Origin: Steinernema hermaphroditum
Lineage: Eukaryota; Nematoda; Chromadorea; Rhabditida; Steinernematidae
Assembly (NCBI GenBank): GCA_030435675.1
Contig: CM059624.1
Span: forward strand, 4,364,769 to 4,428,768
Direction: 5' to 3'
DNA length: 64,000 nt
The first letter of the stretch is position 1, and every line of letters starts with the position of its first letter. The notes below the pieces were generated by a model. That model did not search any database and was not told where the DNA came from. It saw only the letters and a list, made by a program, of their open reading frames with translations. Shown piece by piece: positions 46,864-58,161 of the stretch. Position numbers and translations under genes: made by a program.

Positions 46864-47870
46864 GGTCTTGGGCTGGAATGAAAGTCAGTCTAGAAGATAG
46901 CCACAATTTGGAGATCCTATAAATGGACGGTCGTCGGTTCTGGAGGCGATGGAAAGCGATGCCTATAGGAAATAGTCTAGGGGAAATACAAGAGCTGGGA
47001 GGGTGTGTAGATGGTTTACGATTTATTTGTGGAATCATCAACATTACATCGAGCCACACCCCATATGAATCCATTGGTGTGTAGATGACTACAATTAAAT
47101 ACAGCTGTCGATTTTGAAGTGTGTTTTTCGACCCAATTTAGTCGGTAGTACGTTGCTAAAGAAGGGAAAGAGTGTTGGGGTACGAAGTTGGTACGAGAGG
47201 CTTTTTGGGCCGAGTGCCTTTCTTTCAGCGACGCCACTCGGCCACATGAAGATCTCTGATTGATATCGCACCGTTCCACTTCTGTGTTGCGTCTCGATAG
47301 CGCCTCCGTCATTCCGAAGACGCTTCTACTTGGAGGAGTCGTTGAGGCCCAATTAACGCGTTACGCGTCCTACAAGTATGCGTAGTGCGTTGCCGCGGCA
47401 GCAAATTGCTAAAGAAGCCGGGTGGGCGTCCGCAGCCTGAGACTGACGTTCCCGCTGGGGGCGTCGATGATGGCGTTAAAGTCGCTGTCAAGAAGGTCGA
47501 CCCTTTACTTTGCCTCGCTTACAAAATAAATCATAAAGGAACCATCATCTTGCAAAGCATAAGGCGACGACTTGCCGACAAAAGCGAGCCTCTTAGGTCA
47601 AAAACAGCAATTAAACATAGTAATTGCGATTCACTGTTGTGTAGAGCTAGGCAAGCTCTATCGATTAGACCCCCTTTTTACAAACGTTTCCTCTCCGAAT
47701 ACCACTCCGCTCGTCCGCCGACCCAGACCCGTCACCGGAAGCGACCTCCTGGAACCACACATCGCCTTTGGAGGAGATCCATTTCGTTGTGTCCCTGCCA
47801 TCCTTGGACAATCAAGGCCAACGAGGTAGACTTTTTAGTTTTAGGTTTACTTAGAGTTATTTATTTACTT
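46864..47870. other. Intergenic region with an unsupported open frame
   Basis: A 193-codon plus-strand open frame (47385-47966) runs into the 3' end of the next gene on the other strand. It shows no family motif or splice context and is not called as a gene. No repeat was recognised. Confidence 0.45.
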
Positions 47871-49542
47871 TCATATCCAGATGATGCTGCTCACAATCAG
47901 GAGCAAAACACTAGTCAACGGCACCGATCCGCTGGAAGTCGTAGAATTCTGTATTCTACCGGTTAAATTCCTGAAATAGCCACCTCGTACGTCCACCTCG
48001 TAATTGAAACATGACTCACACTCCCAAATGACGGTTGTTCTTCGGGATGAGCAGAACTCTGTGCGACAGTTCTGTGGCGGAAAGGTCGCGAATATGGCAG
48101 GTTGAGTTGTAAACTGGAATCTGTACATGCTCCTCGGCCTTATCCAGAGAAACCAGTTCCAGATCGCAGCTGCAAAACATATATAAAATAGACTAAACGG
48201 TATATGTAAGGAAGCCGCTTACTTATCACCAGTGCAACTGCCCATAAGCAAGAACTTCTCGCTCTCCAACTGATTAACAAAGACATTGAGGTCGGTTTGT
48301 TCTTCGTGGAAAGGCAATCCTTTGGCGTGAACATTTCCAAAGAAGTCGGTGACTCTCTCCAATGCCTTTTTACCTTTCTAAAGCATCTGGTTCGCAGAAC
48401 ATTTCTCCATACAAAGACTCACATTTGACCCACAATAATCGGAATCTAGCTGGAATTTACCATCGATCTGCGTTGTATACTGACCGTCGTCTTTCTTTAG
48501 AATGCGGACCCTTCCCTTGGTCATACCATCGAACCCAATTGCTTCTTTCTTCATATCGTAAAATGTCGATTCGGGGCGGCAGATCTTGTTTGCATCTACC
48601 TCTCCAATAACCGAGAACTTCTTCGCCTTACTGAAGAAGACGTGTGAAACGAAACAGTACAATATATACCCGGATATCAGGTCCTCCACTGCAACCACTC
48701 CTATCTGTAGCTTATTGGACGGCACGTTTCGAGCAGTCACCAGAATATGACTGTAGTTGGCTGTGTAGAACAAGCGCATATTGTCCAACGAGGTCTTCTC
48801 CGGATTGGGAACACTCAAATCGTTGAATTTCTCGTCCAGATCAGTGAGCGACTTCTGGTGTCCATCGATCAGTGCGATTCCGAAATCACCGAGGTTCGGG
48901 ACGGCGAAGTAGCTGTCGCGGAACAGTGAAATGTTGCATTCGTTGACTACAAAAACGATCGTTAAGCTAGGAGAAGACGAAGAGAGAAACATATGATCTA
49001 GGTCGTTTCGCACAAATTCCTACTATGATTTTGTAGATTTTGACTGCCGCGTTGAATGAGATATGGCTCAAAACTTCAATATTCAGTGCTCGCGTCGGAA
49101 TTAAGCGTTTTATAAAACAGGCTGTCAGCATAAGTCAACTAAACATCGTATAACACTACTGCACGCGGGGTATTGAATGCCACGTCACTGCTATCAGAGT
49201 CGCTTGTGCTGCTATTTTTGAGGGACCGTGCCCTGTAGCGCTTGTTAAGGGCATCAATGTTGCATCATTGAAGCTTGAGGTTGAAGCTACTAGTAAAATT
49301 CAGACGTTCGTCCCTAGCGGACGGACCTTGTAGCAATCTTGGTTTTTTTTCAGACTCCACGTGTATTTTGAAGCGTCTAGGCTTGAAACGCGCTTTCCGT
49401 GTCAGGACTCCTGACACAATGGGTCAAGGCTCCTGACTCAGGAGCCTTGACCCATTGAAATTACGGAGACCATACCGTTATTGCTGAACTTTCCAGAGGC
49501 TGTGTGGGTGACTCCCAGCAGCAGTGGCAGAAGAAGGTACAT
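47871..49542 (-). CDS. Secreted, probably GPI-anchored protein, unrecognised family
   Basis: The first exon 49476-49542 encodes a signal peptide, MYLLLPLLLGVTHTASG. It is followed by a 529-bp intron holding two perfect palindromes. The next exon, 48670-48946, starts VNECNISLFRDSYFAVPNLG. Later exons contain GKAKKFSVIGEVDANKICRP, GRVRILKKDDGQYTTQIDGK, LQLESEKFLLMGSCTGDN-like sequence and NCDLELVSLDKAEEHVQIPV. The C-terminus, STTSSGSVPLTSVLLLIVSS then IIWI, is a small-residue omega site, spacer and hydrophobic tail without a cytosolic end, as in GPI anchors. About 380 residues with several Cys and N-x-S/T sites (NYS, NST, NLT). The domain family is not recognised; a CUB-like or other nematode-specific fold is possible. 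Confidence 0.72.
49399..49457. repeat. Two adjacent perfect palindromes in an intron
   Basis: The left one, 49399-49417, has 9-bp arms around a central C (GTGTCAGGA, C, TCCTGACAC). The right one, 49417-49457, has 20-bp perfect arms around a central C at 49437. The two share the base at 49417 and the core word AGGACTCCT/TCCTGACTCAGGA, so the pair looks related. Confidence 0.9.
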
Positions 49543-51239
49543 CTTCAGATTAGCAGATTAGTGCGACCGCTCACAATGAGAGTCGAGTGACAAATGAGGA
49601 GCTGTCTTGTCTGGAACGCATTTTCTGAAAACGAATGTCTAAAAGGTTGGTCGATATGCGGGCGGAGACATGAGGTTTAAAGAGATGACACATCGAATCA
49701 AGCAGTCAGAAGCTATCTGATTCATAAGAGCGTCAAAATTAAAAACCATTAAACAACATAGCTGACGTAGACGATCGCAGCAACCATTGTACAGACACCA
49801 ACTATCGACACGATTTATTTTTTACACGATTTATCTTCCCGAATCAACGGCTTACGCCGTGCAGGACGTCTCATAAATGCACAAAGAAGAACAGAGTCAC
49901 ACCGTGGTCGCTGATTTTCTTCTGATTTCGGTGGAGCAGACGAATCCGAATAGAATGCAGCGTTCCCATTAGTTTGCGCGGGCATCGAAGTCGTGAAGAG
50001 CTGATTCCGGAAGTGGAATAGCGGTGGAGTAGAACCAACGGAGCGGAGAGTCATCTTCGGTGCGGCTGGCGGCGCGGACTTCGGAGTTGCAACGCTTCTT
50101 CGGCTTCTCTGGCGCGGGTAGAGTCGGGCGGCAGTGACTAGCTTCTTGGCGAGACGGTGGAACTACGGCTCCCTGGTGTTCCAGGCCTTCTGGGAGCCGG
50201 GGCGATCATTGCGCCAACAGCGACGGCCGAGAACGACCGCTCACTTAACTCATTCGGCTCAGACAGCCTCAGAGAGAGAGCGAGTGGACGACCCGACCGA
50301 TCGCTGGGGGCACAAAATCCCAACTATCGACATCACAGCACAAAGGCACCATTATGGTGAAATTCGTCATTTAAGGAGATCCGGAAAGACATTGAAACGA
50401 ACAAGTAAACAGACATGTGACATGTAGAAAAAAGTCAGTCAGACCAATAAAAGCTTCTTCAAAACACATCTCATCTTGGAGTGACTCACAAAGCGTATCT
50501 CTTTGCCCGCGCCTCGAACAACATTTGTTATATGCGCCAGCGATGTTGAGAAATCCAATGTTGAAAGGATCTGGTATAGACTTGAGACGAGACACTAGCT
50601 CTGCCCGACGCATTGCAACCTCCCCTGCATAGTCGGGTCCGTCGAGTTCGGCTGATGGTCCATGTTTCCAGCTTCCTGAAGACAGTGCGTGCTCAGTGAA
50701 ATCACTCGAAAAGCATGAGACCTTAAACTAGAGGCGATACGAAGACGGTCTGCATCTAGCAAGAATGATCTAGCATAAACACTCAACCTTAAACTGCATG
50801 CGCGTCCTGCGAAAGGCACCAAGGCGTCGAACAGTTTGAACCTCGCGAATTTCAAACTGAGCATTAAAGTGTTTGCTGCACTGAACATCTAAAAAACAGA
50901 TATTGATACTGATACAGAGACCCGGAGAGACATTAGACAGAGAGACTTGCAAAAGCAAAGCGCCGACACACACAACGCAGACTCTGCGTTGGAGTCGCAG
51001 ACGTCTCGTCTCTTTTCTACGTTTCTGTGTCTCATTTGGAGTTAATCAAGAAGTTTAGACCGGCCAAACGTCTTGCGTTTGTGTCAGCCCCGTAGAACTT
51101 TCTTCAACAACGTATCGGCGCCATTCTCAAAGATACGACGACACCCTATTTGGCTCCAGCGCGCGAAACACAAAAGGCAAATCGCCCTAAGAGCCAGCAA
51201 CCCCCCACACACTTTTCAAAGCCTCTTTTATTACGATCT
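49543..51239. other. Intergenic region with dispersed-repeat fragment
   Basis: A 79-codon minus-strand open frame (49815-50054) starting MTLRSVGSTPPLFHFRNQ is possible but unsupported. The repeat at 50157-50300 lies here. 50880-51020 is rich in AGAC words. No other gene seen. Confidence 0.45.
50157..50300 (+). repeat. Dispersed repeat, partly shared with 63085-63235 and 56440-56520
   Basis: The head GGTGGAACTACGGCTCCCTG is close to GGTGGGACTACGGCTTCCGG at 63098; both continue GGTGT[T/C]CCA and GG[G/A]AGCCGG. The tail (CGACCGCTCAC, ACTCATT, GACGACCCGACCG) resembles words at 56460-56515. Size of about 150 bp suggests a SINE-like or MITE-like element; ends are not defined. Confidence 0.45.
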
Positions 51240-52178
51240 TCAGCTAATAACTTCCGCCGCTTCTTCAGCAGAGAGACCCGTCAGGAGAGTTGTGTCGACA
51301 TCAACCTCGAAATTCCTCCCGAAACTCTCGCAGATCGGAAGGAGATTCTCTTCAACGGTGACGTCTTGGGCGAGTTCCTTCGATATCGACGTGACGCCCT
51401 TCCCTTCGATCCCACAGGGGACGATCTGAACAGAGAGCGGTCATAAGAAGCGCAACAAGCGCCCGCACTCACCTCGTCGAACCACTTGAGGTCGGTGTTG
51501 CAGTTCAGAGCCAGTCCGTGACTCGAGATGCCCCGGCGGATGCTCAGCCCGATGGCGGCGATCTTCCGGTCTCCTTCATCGAGCCACACGCCTGGAAAGG
51601 TCAGAAAAGAGGGCGTGGACGGATCACTCACCGGTGTCAGGGGATCTCCCGGCGGTCAAGAGTCCGTGCTTCGTCTTTAGAAGGTCGATGAGAGTTTCCT
51701 CGACGAGATGCACGAATCTTCTGACGCCGACGCGCCTCGTGGGGAACTCCGCCGTCGGAGCGACTGTCAAGGAGGCCAGATCGACGATCGGATAAGCGAC
51801 GAGCTGTCCGGGGCCGTGGAAGGTGATCAGCCCGCCGCGATTCGTCCTGAAGCGATGTAAAAGTCGCTCAGTAAGGGCGCCTCACCTGCAGAAGTCGGCG
51901 CCAGTGGCTCGGAGGCGCTCCTCCTCCTCAGCCGTGTAGAGGCGCTCGCGGATTCCGACGGTGAAGACGGGGGAGTGCTCTAGAAGCAGAAGGACGTTGC
52001 TCAAAGAGGGCGACGATGAGCAAGAAGGCGGAACTCACTCGATCGGCCGTCGCGCCGTCTTCGCCTGGAAAATCTTCTCCACGAGCTTCTTTTGGAGCGC
52101 GAGGCCGTCGTCGTAGGAGACGTGGCCGAGCCACACAGTCTTCAGAGCGGCGCGGAGGTTTCCGCCCGATAAACGCAT
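51240..52178 (-). CDS. LIPT2: Octanoyl-ACP:protein octanoyltransferase (LipB/LIPT2)
   Basis: Mitochondrial enzyme that moves octanoate from ACP to GCSH in the first step of lipoate synthesis. Exons: 52039-52178, 51886-51979, 51632-51846, 51473-51591 and 51240-51425. The ATG directly follows TTTTAG, a likely trans-splice site. Motifs in order: [40 protein letters not shown] (the RGGxxTFHGPGQ signature), then [19 protein letters not shown] with the catalytic Lys, [17 protein letters not shown], and [18 protein letters not shown] with the catalytic Cys. About 250 residues, the usual size. No clear separate presequence is visible; the [13 protein letters not shown] start is basic and could target mitochondria. 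Confidence 0.93.
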
Positions 52179-52723
52179 CTAAAATGTGAAAGTTGGAGAG
52201 CTTCTTTGTCACTGTGAAAGAGAATCTCGACGGGGACTTCTGGCAAAAAAGGAGAAGGCGAATAAGAAATAGGAAAAATTAGAGCTGCCGCAAGAGGCTA
52301 CCGTAAGCCGCTACGGATTTCTCAGGGAACAAGCAAGTAGCAGTGCGCGAGGGTCCGTTGCTGCCTAAACAGTTTTCAGAAATATGACCAGGTCCTATGA
52401 AGCTTACTGCAACGAAGACTTCGAGTAGAAATTTTTAAAACAACCGCTTGATACAGCAAGGCAGACCAAAATGGTCAGGTATTTCGTTGCGAGAGATAGC
52501 TCACAACATCAGCAGAAACAACGTCTACCAACACAGACTGTCTGCAAGAAGAGTTCATTCCCTCACTTCCGTCATACAGACTCTGATGGAAGGTCGTCTT
52601 CGTTTTTTTTTTCACGCGGGTCGATCAGGTGCTTACGCCAGTTACTATATGAAGACTTATGTTTTCTACAATTGAGATATTCCCGCGTATTTGGTGATCT
52701 GTTCTACCTTATTAATATGTCTC
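52179..52723. other. Intergenic and upstream flank of the second SR gene
   Basis: From 52403 this is part of the direct duplication. It contains an ATG at 52471 opening an exon-like frame (MVRYFVARDSSQHQQKQRLP) that ends after a ten-T tract, one T more than in copy 1. Confidence 0.5.
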
Positions 52724-54543
52724 ATGTCTTCAGATTCACCAGAAGCGTTAATGCAGCGTTCAGCGCTAGTGAATAAGCTGATTGAATGCGGCTTGAAGAT
52801 GGCTAAGAATAGTCGCAAGCTTCCCAGAGTGGCTTCTATACGCCTTTGTGATAGTCGCCATTCCTCGACTTCAGTCGTAGAAATTGCTGGTCGACAGAGA
52901 AACGCTGTAACCTCAAAGAGCCGCCAGCATTCGCCGCTTCGGAAGATCTCAACTGCGTGTCACCGTTCACCTCCGTCATCCCTCGAGCACCGTGATAATA
53001 GCAAAAAAAGTTCACGGCATGATTCAACCAGCCGAAGCCGTCAAGGGTCTACCATTCGTCGCACGAGTCGCAGGTCTCAAGAGCGCATCGCTGTAAGTCA
53101 AACATGGCATAAATTTCCAGCCTAATCTCTTACTCTAGAGTAATGCTGAGAAGGTTGTCGAATTCCCCCATAAAGAAGTATTAATGCAGCGTTCGGCGCT
53201 AGTGAATAAGATGATTGAATGCGGTTTGACCATGGCTAAGAATACTCGCAAGCTTCCCAGAGCAGCTTCTATACGCCTTCGTGATAGTCGCCATACTTCG
53301 ACTTCAGCCGGAAAAGTTGCTGGCCGACAGAGAAACGCTACAACCTCAAAGAGCCGCCAACAGTCGCCGCTTCGGAAGATCTCAACTTCGTGTCGCCGTT
53401 CACCTCCATCATCCCTCGAGCACCATGCTAACAACAAAAAAAGTTCACGGCGCGATTCAACCAACCGAAACCGTCAAGGGTCTATCATTCGTTGCATGAG
53501 TCGCAGGTCTCCAGATCGCAGCATTGTAAGTCCAGCACGCTGTAAATATTCCGGCCTAACCTCTTACTCTAGAGTAATTCTGAGAAGGTTGTCGAATTCC
53601 CCCATAAAGAAGTATTAATGCAGCGTTCGGCGCTAGTGAATAAGCTGATTGAATGCGGCTTCACCATGGCTAAAAATACTCGCAAGCTTCCCAGAGTGGC
53701 TTCTATACGTTGTTATAATGGTCGCCATGCTTCGACTTCAACTGCAGAAGTTGTTGGTCGACAGAGAGACGTTGTACCCTCAAAGAGCCGCCAACAGTCG
53801 CCGCTTCGGAAGATTTCAACTGCTTGTCGTCGTTCACCTTCGTCATCTCGCGAGCATCATGATAATAACAAAAGAAGTTCACGGCACGATTCAACCAGCC
53901 GAAGTCGTCAAGGGTCTTCTACGCGCCACACGAGTCGCAGGTCTCCGGATCGTAGTGTGAGTCGGTTGTTGCATTTTACGTTTATCGTCTGCTTCAGAGT
54001 CGCACACGCATACGCCGTAGGAGTGAGGGATCTGCCGCGCGACAAACTCCTCCCAAACGACGACGGTCTGATGCACTCTGTCACCTTCCGAAAATAAGCG
54101 AAGCGCGTACAATCGATGAGAAGCAGAAGATCTTTCAAGCTATTCTTGATCGTCCTGGTCTGGCAGAGCTCGTGGACCACGCGCTGGCTACAGTGAATCC
54201 GTATTGTCATAGGATTGCTAATGAATGTTGATTGTCAATCAGTTTTTATGCGTGGTTTCCTATGCAACTGTGTATAATTATGTCCTATATAAAGTATATG
54301 TACTTGAAGCGTTGAATGTAACCGTTGAATGAAATGTTGAATGGTAACATGCAAGTGTCGAGCACTCCCCTTACCGACGTGTATTTGCAGTCCTTGAACA
54401 GTTCAACCGCTGTTCGTCAGCTGCCGCATAGTACATGCAGACAAAGGTACATGACTATGTCTAAACCGTAGACACCGACTTCAGCTGCAAATCACCAGAC
54501 CATCATTTTAGGTCTTCTTTGTTGGACCGTTCGGTTATTAATG
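52403..54543 (+). repeat. 2.1-kb direct segmental duplication, copy 2 (partner 12867-15016)
   Basis: Same order and spacing of all SR-gene landmarks as copy 1, with scattered substitutions and a differing 3' part after about 54330. Confidence 0.92.
52724..54231 (+). CDS. SR-rich protein with three tandemly repeated exons, copy 2
   Basis: Exons: from ATG 52724 (or acceptor 52734) to 53092, then 53139-53525, 53573-53956 and 53998-54231. The same architecture as copy 1: three homologous SR-rich exons and a single basic C-terminal exon (SRTRIRRRSEGSAARQ, PPKRRR, DEKQKIFQAILDRPGLAELV, ending HRIANEC). All donors here are canonical, including GTAAGT after exon 2. ATG 52724 gives MSSDSPEALMQRSALVNKLI by reading through the acceptor; copy 1 has CTG at this position. 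If the upstream exon is used instead, its ten-T tract puts it out of frame. Copy 2 differs from copy 1 by, for example, LKMAKN to LTMAKN in the second unit. No family is recognised. Confidence 0.62.
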
Positions 54544-57500
54544 GACCTCTTCAAAAGTAGTTGTTGGACTGTTCATCGATGGAATGTCGACTGTTCTCGG
54601 AGAGAACGTGTCTTGCTTTGGAATATACTCCACAAGGGCTAGTAATAACAACTTGATGTTGTTTTTGCATTTTTAAAATTCGTCCGCGAGTTCTTCTCGT
54701 CTCGCGATTTTCATTAATCGGAGAGCTTCGAATCCGCCCACTGGCGCCCACCGCCTTAATCTATTTTTGACCGCTCGCGGAGCGAAAAACAATTAGTCGC
54801 GGCATTTTGCTCTTTGGAAGCTTCTGCGATCCGCTGATATCACACTTCTACGTGCGTTTTACGGTATCCGTTTGAGTGGGTCGATGTATCGGACCCGTTG
54901 GCCCATAAACTGACAGGTGCAACATATTAGGAACTTGTGGCGAATGACGAATCTGTGCTTTCGGAGAACTAATATGGCGTCCAGCTGCTTTTATTCACTA
55001 TTCTATTAATATACAATAGCTTCGATATGTATCCAGAAGGAGGTTGAACCTTATACTTGTGTTAGGGGGCGCAACATAGTGACGTGAAGGCATATGCAAA
55101 CCGGACCTCCGGGTTGCAAATGCCTCAAATGCCTCTGGTGCCTGTTAGTTGTGCGGGTAACAATCGCCGATAGCGGTCGCCTCTCTTCCAAGTCGTCGAC
55201 GTCCTCAGTTTCTTGTCATCTGCGCATTAGTCAGAATGAAGCCGACGAGCTACATTCTACAGTCTCTCGCTACAAGTCTAGAGACAGTTGCATGTCCACT
55301 TCATTTATTTTTATTGGAACAATTACATCCGCCAATAGCATCATTTTCTCGTTAGGCGAGATCTAACGAAAAAGTGGTGGAATGCAAATTCGGGCAAGTG
55401 CCCTTTCGAGTGCATATCTTTATGTGTGCATCGCGTCGTTTAGCACTAAGCGTTTGCAAATTGCACTTGATTTATTAGGGTAATGTTGAGAGTCCTATCG
55501 CCGTGACTAGACAAATTGGATTTGCTATACGAATCTATAGGACACCCCACCTATTCTGCGTTCGGAAACTCTTTTATAGGCCTGACATAGACTGCCTTGT
55601 AAGCTTTTCGATTCCTTTCGATTGGTTTCTTTCCTCTTGGTGTTCAAAGTCCGTGTTTTCGTTACAAATCACATTCATGTTCAGAATGTTTATTATACTG
55701 TTTGGCAAGGAGGTTCACTGATTCATTTTTCAAACATGGTTCACCTGATGTGTTTGTGGAACTGTCACTTTCCGTAGCAGTTAGGGGGGAACCAGTATAA
55801 GGTAGATCGTCCACTGAAAGGCAAGAAATCAGTGCAGCTTTGTGGACCAGTGTACACATTGTTTCCTCATTGTTCGTAGAGACCTCTATCCGCGCCACCT
55901 GTCCTCTGATTCCGCTCTTTGACCCCTCGAGCCTAGATACATTTCACGTATAGATGCAAATCTAATTTTGGTAGCTTTTTCAGCAACTCAATCAGTAGAT
56001 GATGGTACTTCGTATGAAAGCACTCCAATTTCCCGATTTGTTGTTCTTGCTGCACTGTGTACTCATACATAACATGAAAAAAGTAATTATCAAAATTGGG
56101 AAAACAGATCGAAAATCTACGCCACAGATTTGCACTGATGGCCATTTTGACATTTTGGGTCTCTGGTTGTGAGCAAGGACATCAGTGACGAGTGAAAAAA
56201 AATATAGTACAGGAGTCGTGCCATGGCATCACTGTTCCCTCTTGGACACTGGCATATCTCCTTTCTATGGGAACGAAGGATAATCCTCAAAGTGCCCTGT
56301 AATGATCCACTAAATTGCAAGAGAACCAACGATATCGATGACGAACGAAAGATCAAAAGGAGCCATTTGGATTTCACGACGTCACTTACGGAACGTTCCT
56401 TTTAACTGGTCTGATTTTGAACAGGATTGGCCACTATGGATTGGAACATTGTGCCAGGAGCGACCGCCCACTAAACTCATTTCTGAGAGTGCGGACGGAC
56501 GATCCGACCGGTCGACATGGGGCTATCTGTATTAATGGAATCTTGTCGAAGACAGTCTACAATCTTCTGCAGTCGACACAGAAACGTCATACCCGTATAT
56601 TCCAAAAAAGGTTATCGCGTTGAAGGTTAATCCACAGAATAGCTCAGCTCATGTCCTATCCTTTACTCGTCACTGATGCGCCCTTCTTAAACGAGAACGT
56701 TGGCAACCAGTACAGCTCTATATCTCAGAGTGGCTTGGTGATCTGTATTCTCACGAGGTCTAGATCCACTTTGTTACCCTTAGTTCTATCCGATGTGAAA
56801 AGACAAAGAACAAGTGTTTTAGATGTGTACTCAAAACAGAGAAAAACAGAGAACCGAACCTAGGTTCATTCTTCGTGTTTTTGTATGTCTCGTCGCATTC
56901 ACATAATGGGTCACTTTATGTTTTTTATACGCAATTCTCTTCGTAGTTTGTCCCATTCTGTTGTCACTCGTCTATTTTCCATCTCTTTCCCAGCGCTCAT
57001 TCAAATGTCGCCACTGAATAATTTAAGCGAATTACTCGATTCAGCGTTCCTAGAAAGCGTTTAAATGGATTATTTCCTGGCGGTGGTGCTATTAGATTCG
57101 TTTTGGTGATGTCAACTATAACTGAATTTCTGGTATACCTTGAATACCTTATTATTTGCCAGGAAGAGGCTATAGAGCCTATGCGTTGGTGAGCATATGT
57201 ACCACAGCGTGCAGGCTGGAAATTTTGTGATCCAATTTGGTACCAGCCTCGAGAACTCCATAGTAATATTCCTAGAGTTGTACCACATTGGGACCAGAGG
57301 TGCCATCCAGGCCGAGCTGGAGCAGGAGCCCGTTCGCGCAACCGGCTCTTGGCCTATCCTTTTAAAGATGTGGCGAGAATAACGCCAAAATGGTGATAGA
57401 AATATGCTGCGGGTGCGCGCGATTTCGCGCCCTCTAGGCCCTAAGTGGTGGTAAACATACGAAAGGTCTTGACTTTGACTTTCGGATGGAGACGCCGTAG

Positions 57501-58161
57501 CCCTATGGGTGGCAAGATTGGCATCCATAGAATCGTTTTGATTCAATAGTCTCTGTGTTTATGTATGTAATCCAGAGAATTTATTCCAGAGGGTGAGACA
57601 AGGAAGCCCGCATACATTCGTACATTTCAAACATCCTGGCTTAGGCACTGGTTTAGGGCACATGACCAGAAACGATTTTGAAATTGTGTGCGAACTGGTT
57701 ATATCTTGTGGTCGATTCCGCTTCGGTCGAGATTCGAAGCAAGCTCAAGACGACGAAATTTGCGGTTATGTTGCGAGTGCATTTTGGATGAACTCCGCCA
57801 TGGTTAGTATCATGCGTTATTTTTTGCGTAATTTTAAGAACACAATGTGTGGAAAATGACTATTGCCACGATTACAAGTCACCGTTTCCACTCCAGTGAG
57901 CTGTTCTATTCGGGTGAACTACGTACTAATTTACCATTGAATGTAATGAAATATTTCATTTTGAGGAGGTGTTGCACTTCTGAATAATCTCATTCTGTGT
58001 TCTGCAGAAGTTCACTTGCTAGTGTATGGATATGTATCAAGGGTGGACTACAAAAGAATCGACACGGAAGCCATCGTGCTTCTAAGTTCAGCTCTATTAG
58101 AACGATTTCATTTGCCGTTGAAGTTCTATAGTTTCTGCTTCTGCCATTATTGCGGTTACTA
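54232..58161. other. Gene-poor stretch with repeat debris
   Basis: No well-supported gene in 3.9 kb. Two minus-strand open frames (55933-56145 with EYTVQQEQQIGKLECFHTKY, and 55662-55898 with CTLVHKAALISCLSVDDLPY) have balanced composition and could be pieces of one decayed gene or transposon. A repeat fragment lies at 56440-56520. A GC-rich word GCGCGCGATTTCGCGCCCTC at about 57415 matches, inverted, 63303-63330. Confidence 0.45.

Noticed and set aside
47385..47966. 193-codon plus-strand frame
   Set aside because: No recognisable domain, overlaps the 3' exon of the gene on the other strand, and lacks splice or leader signals.
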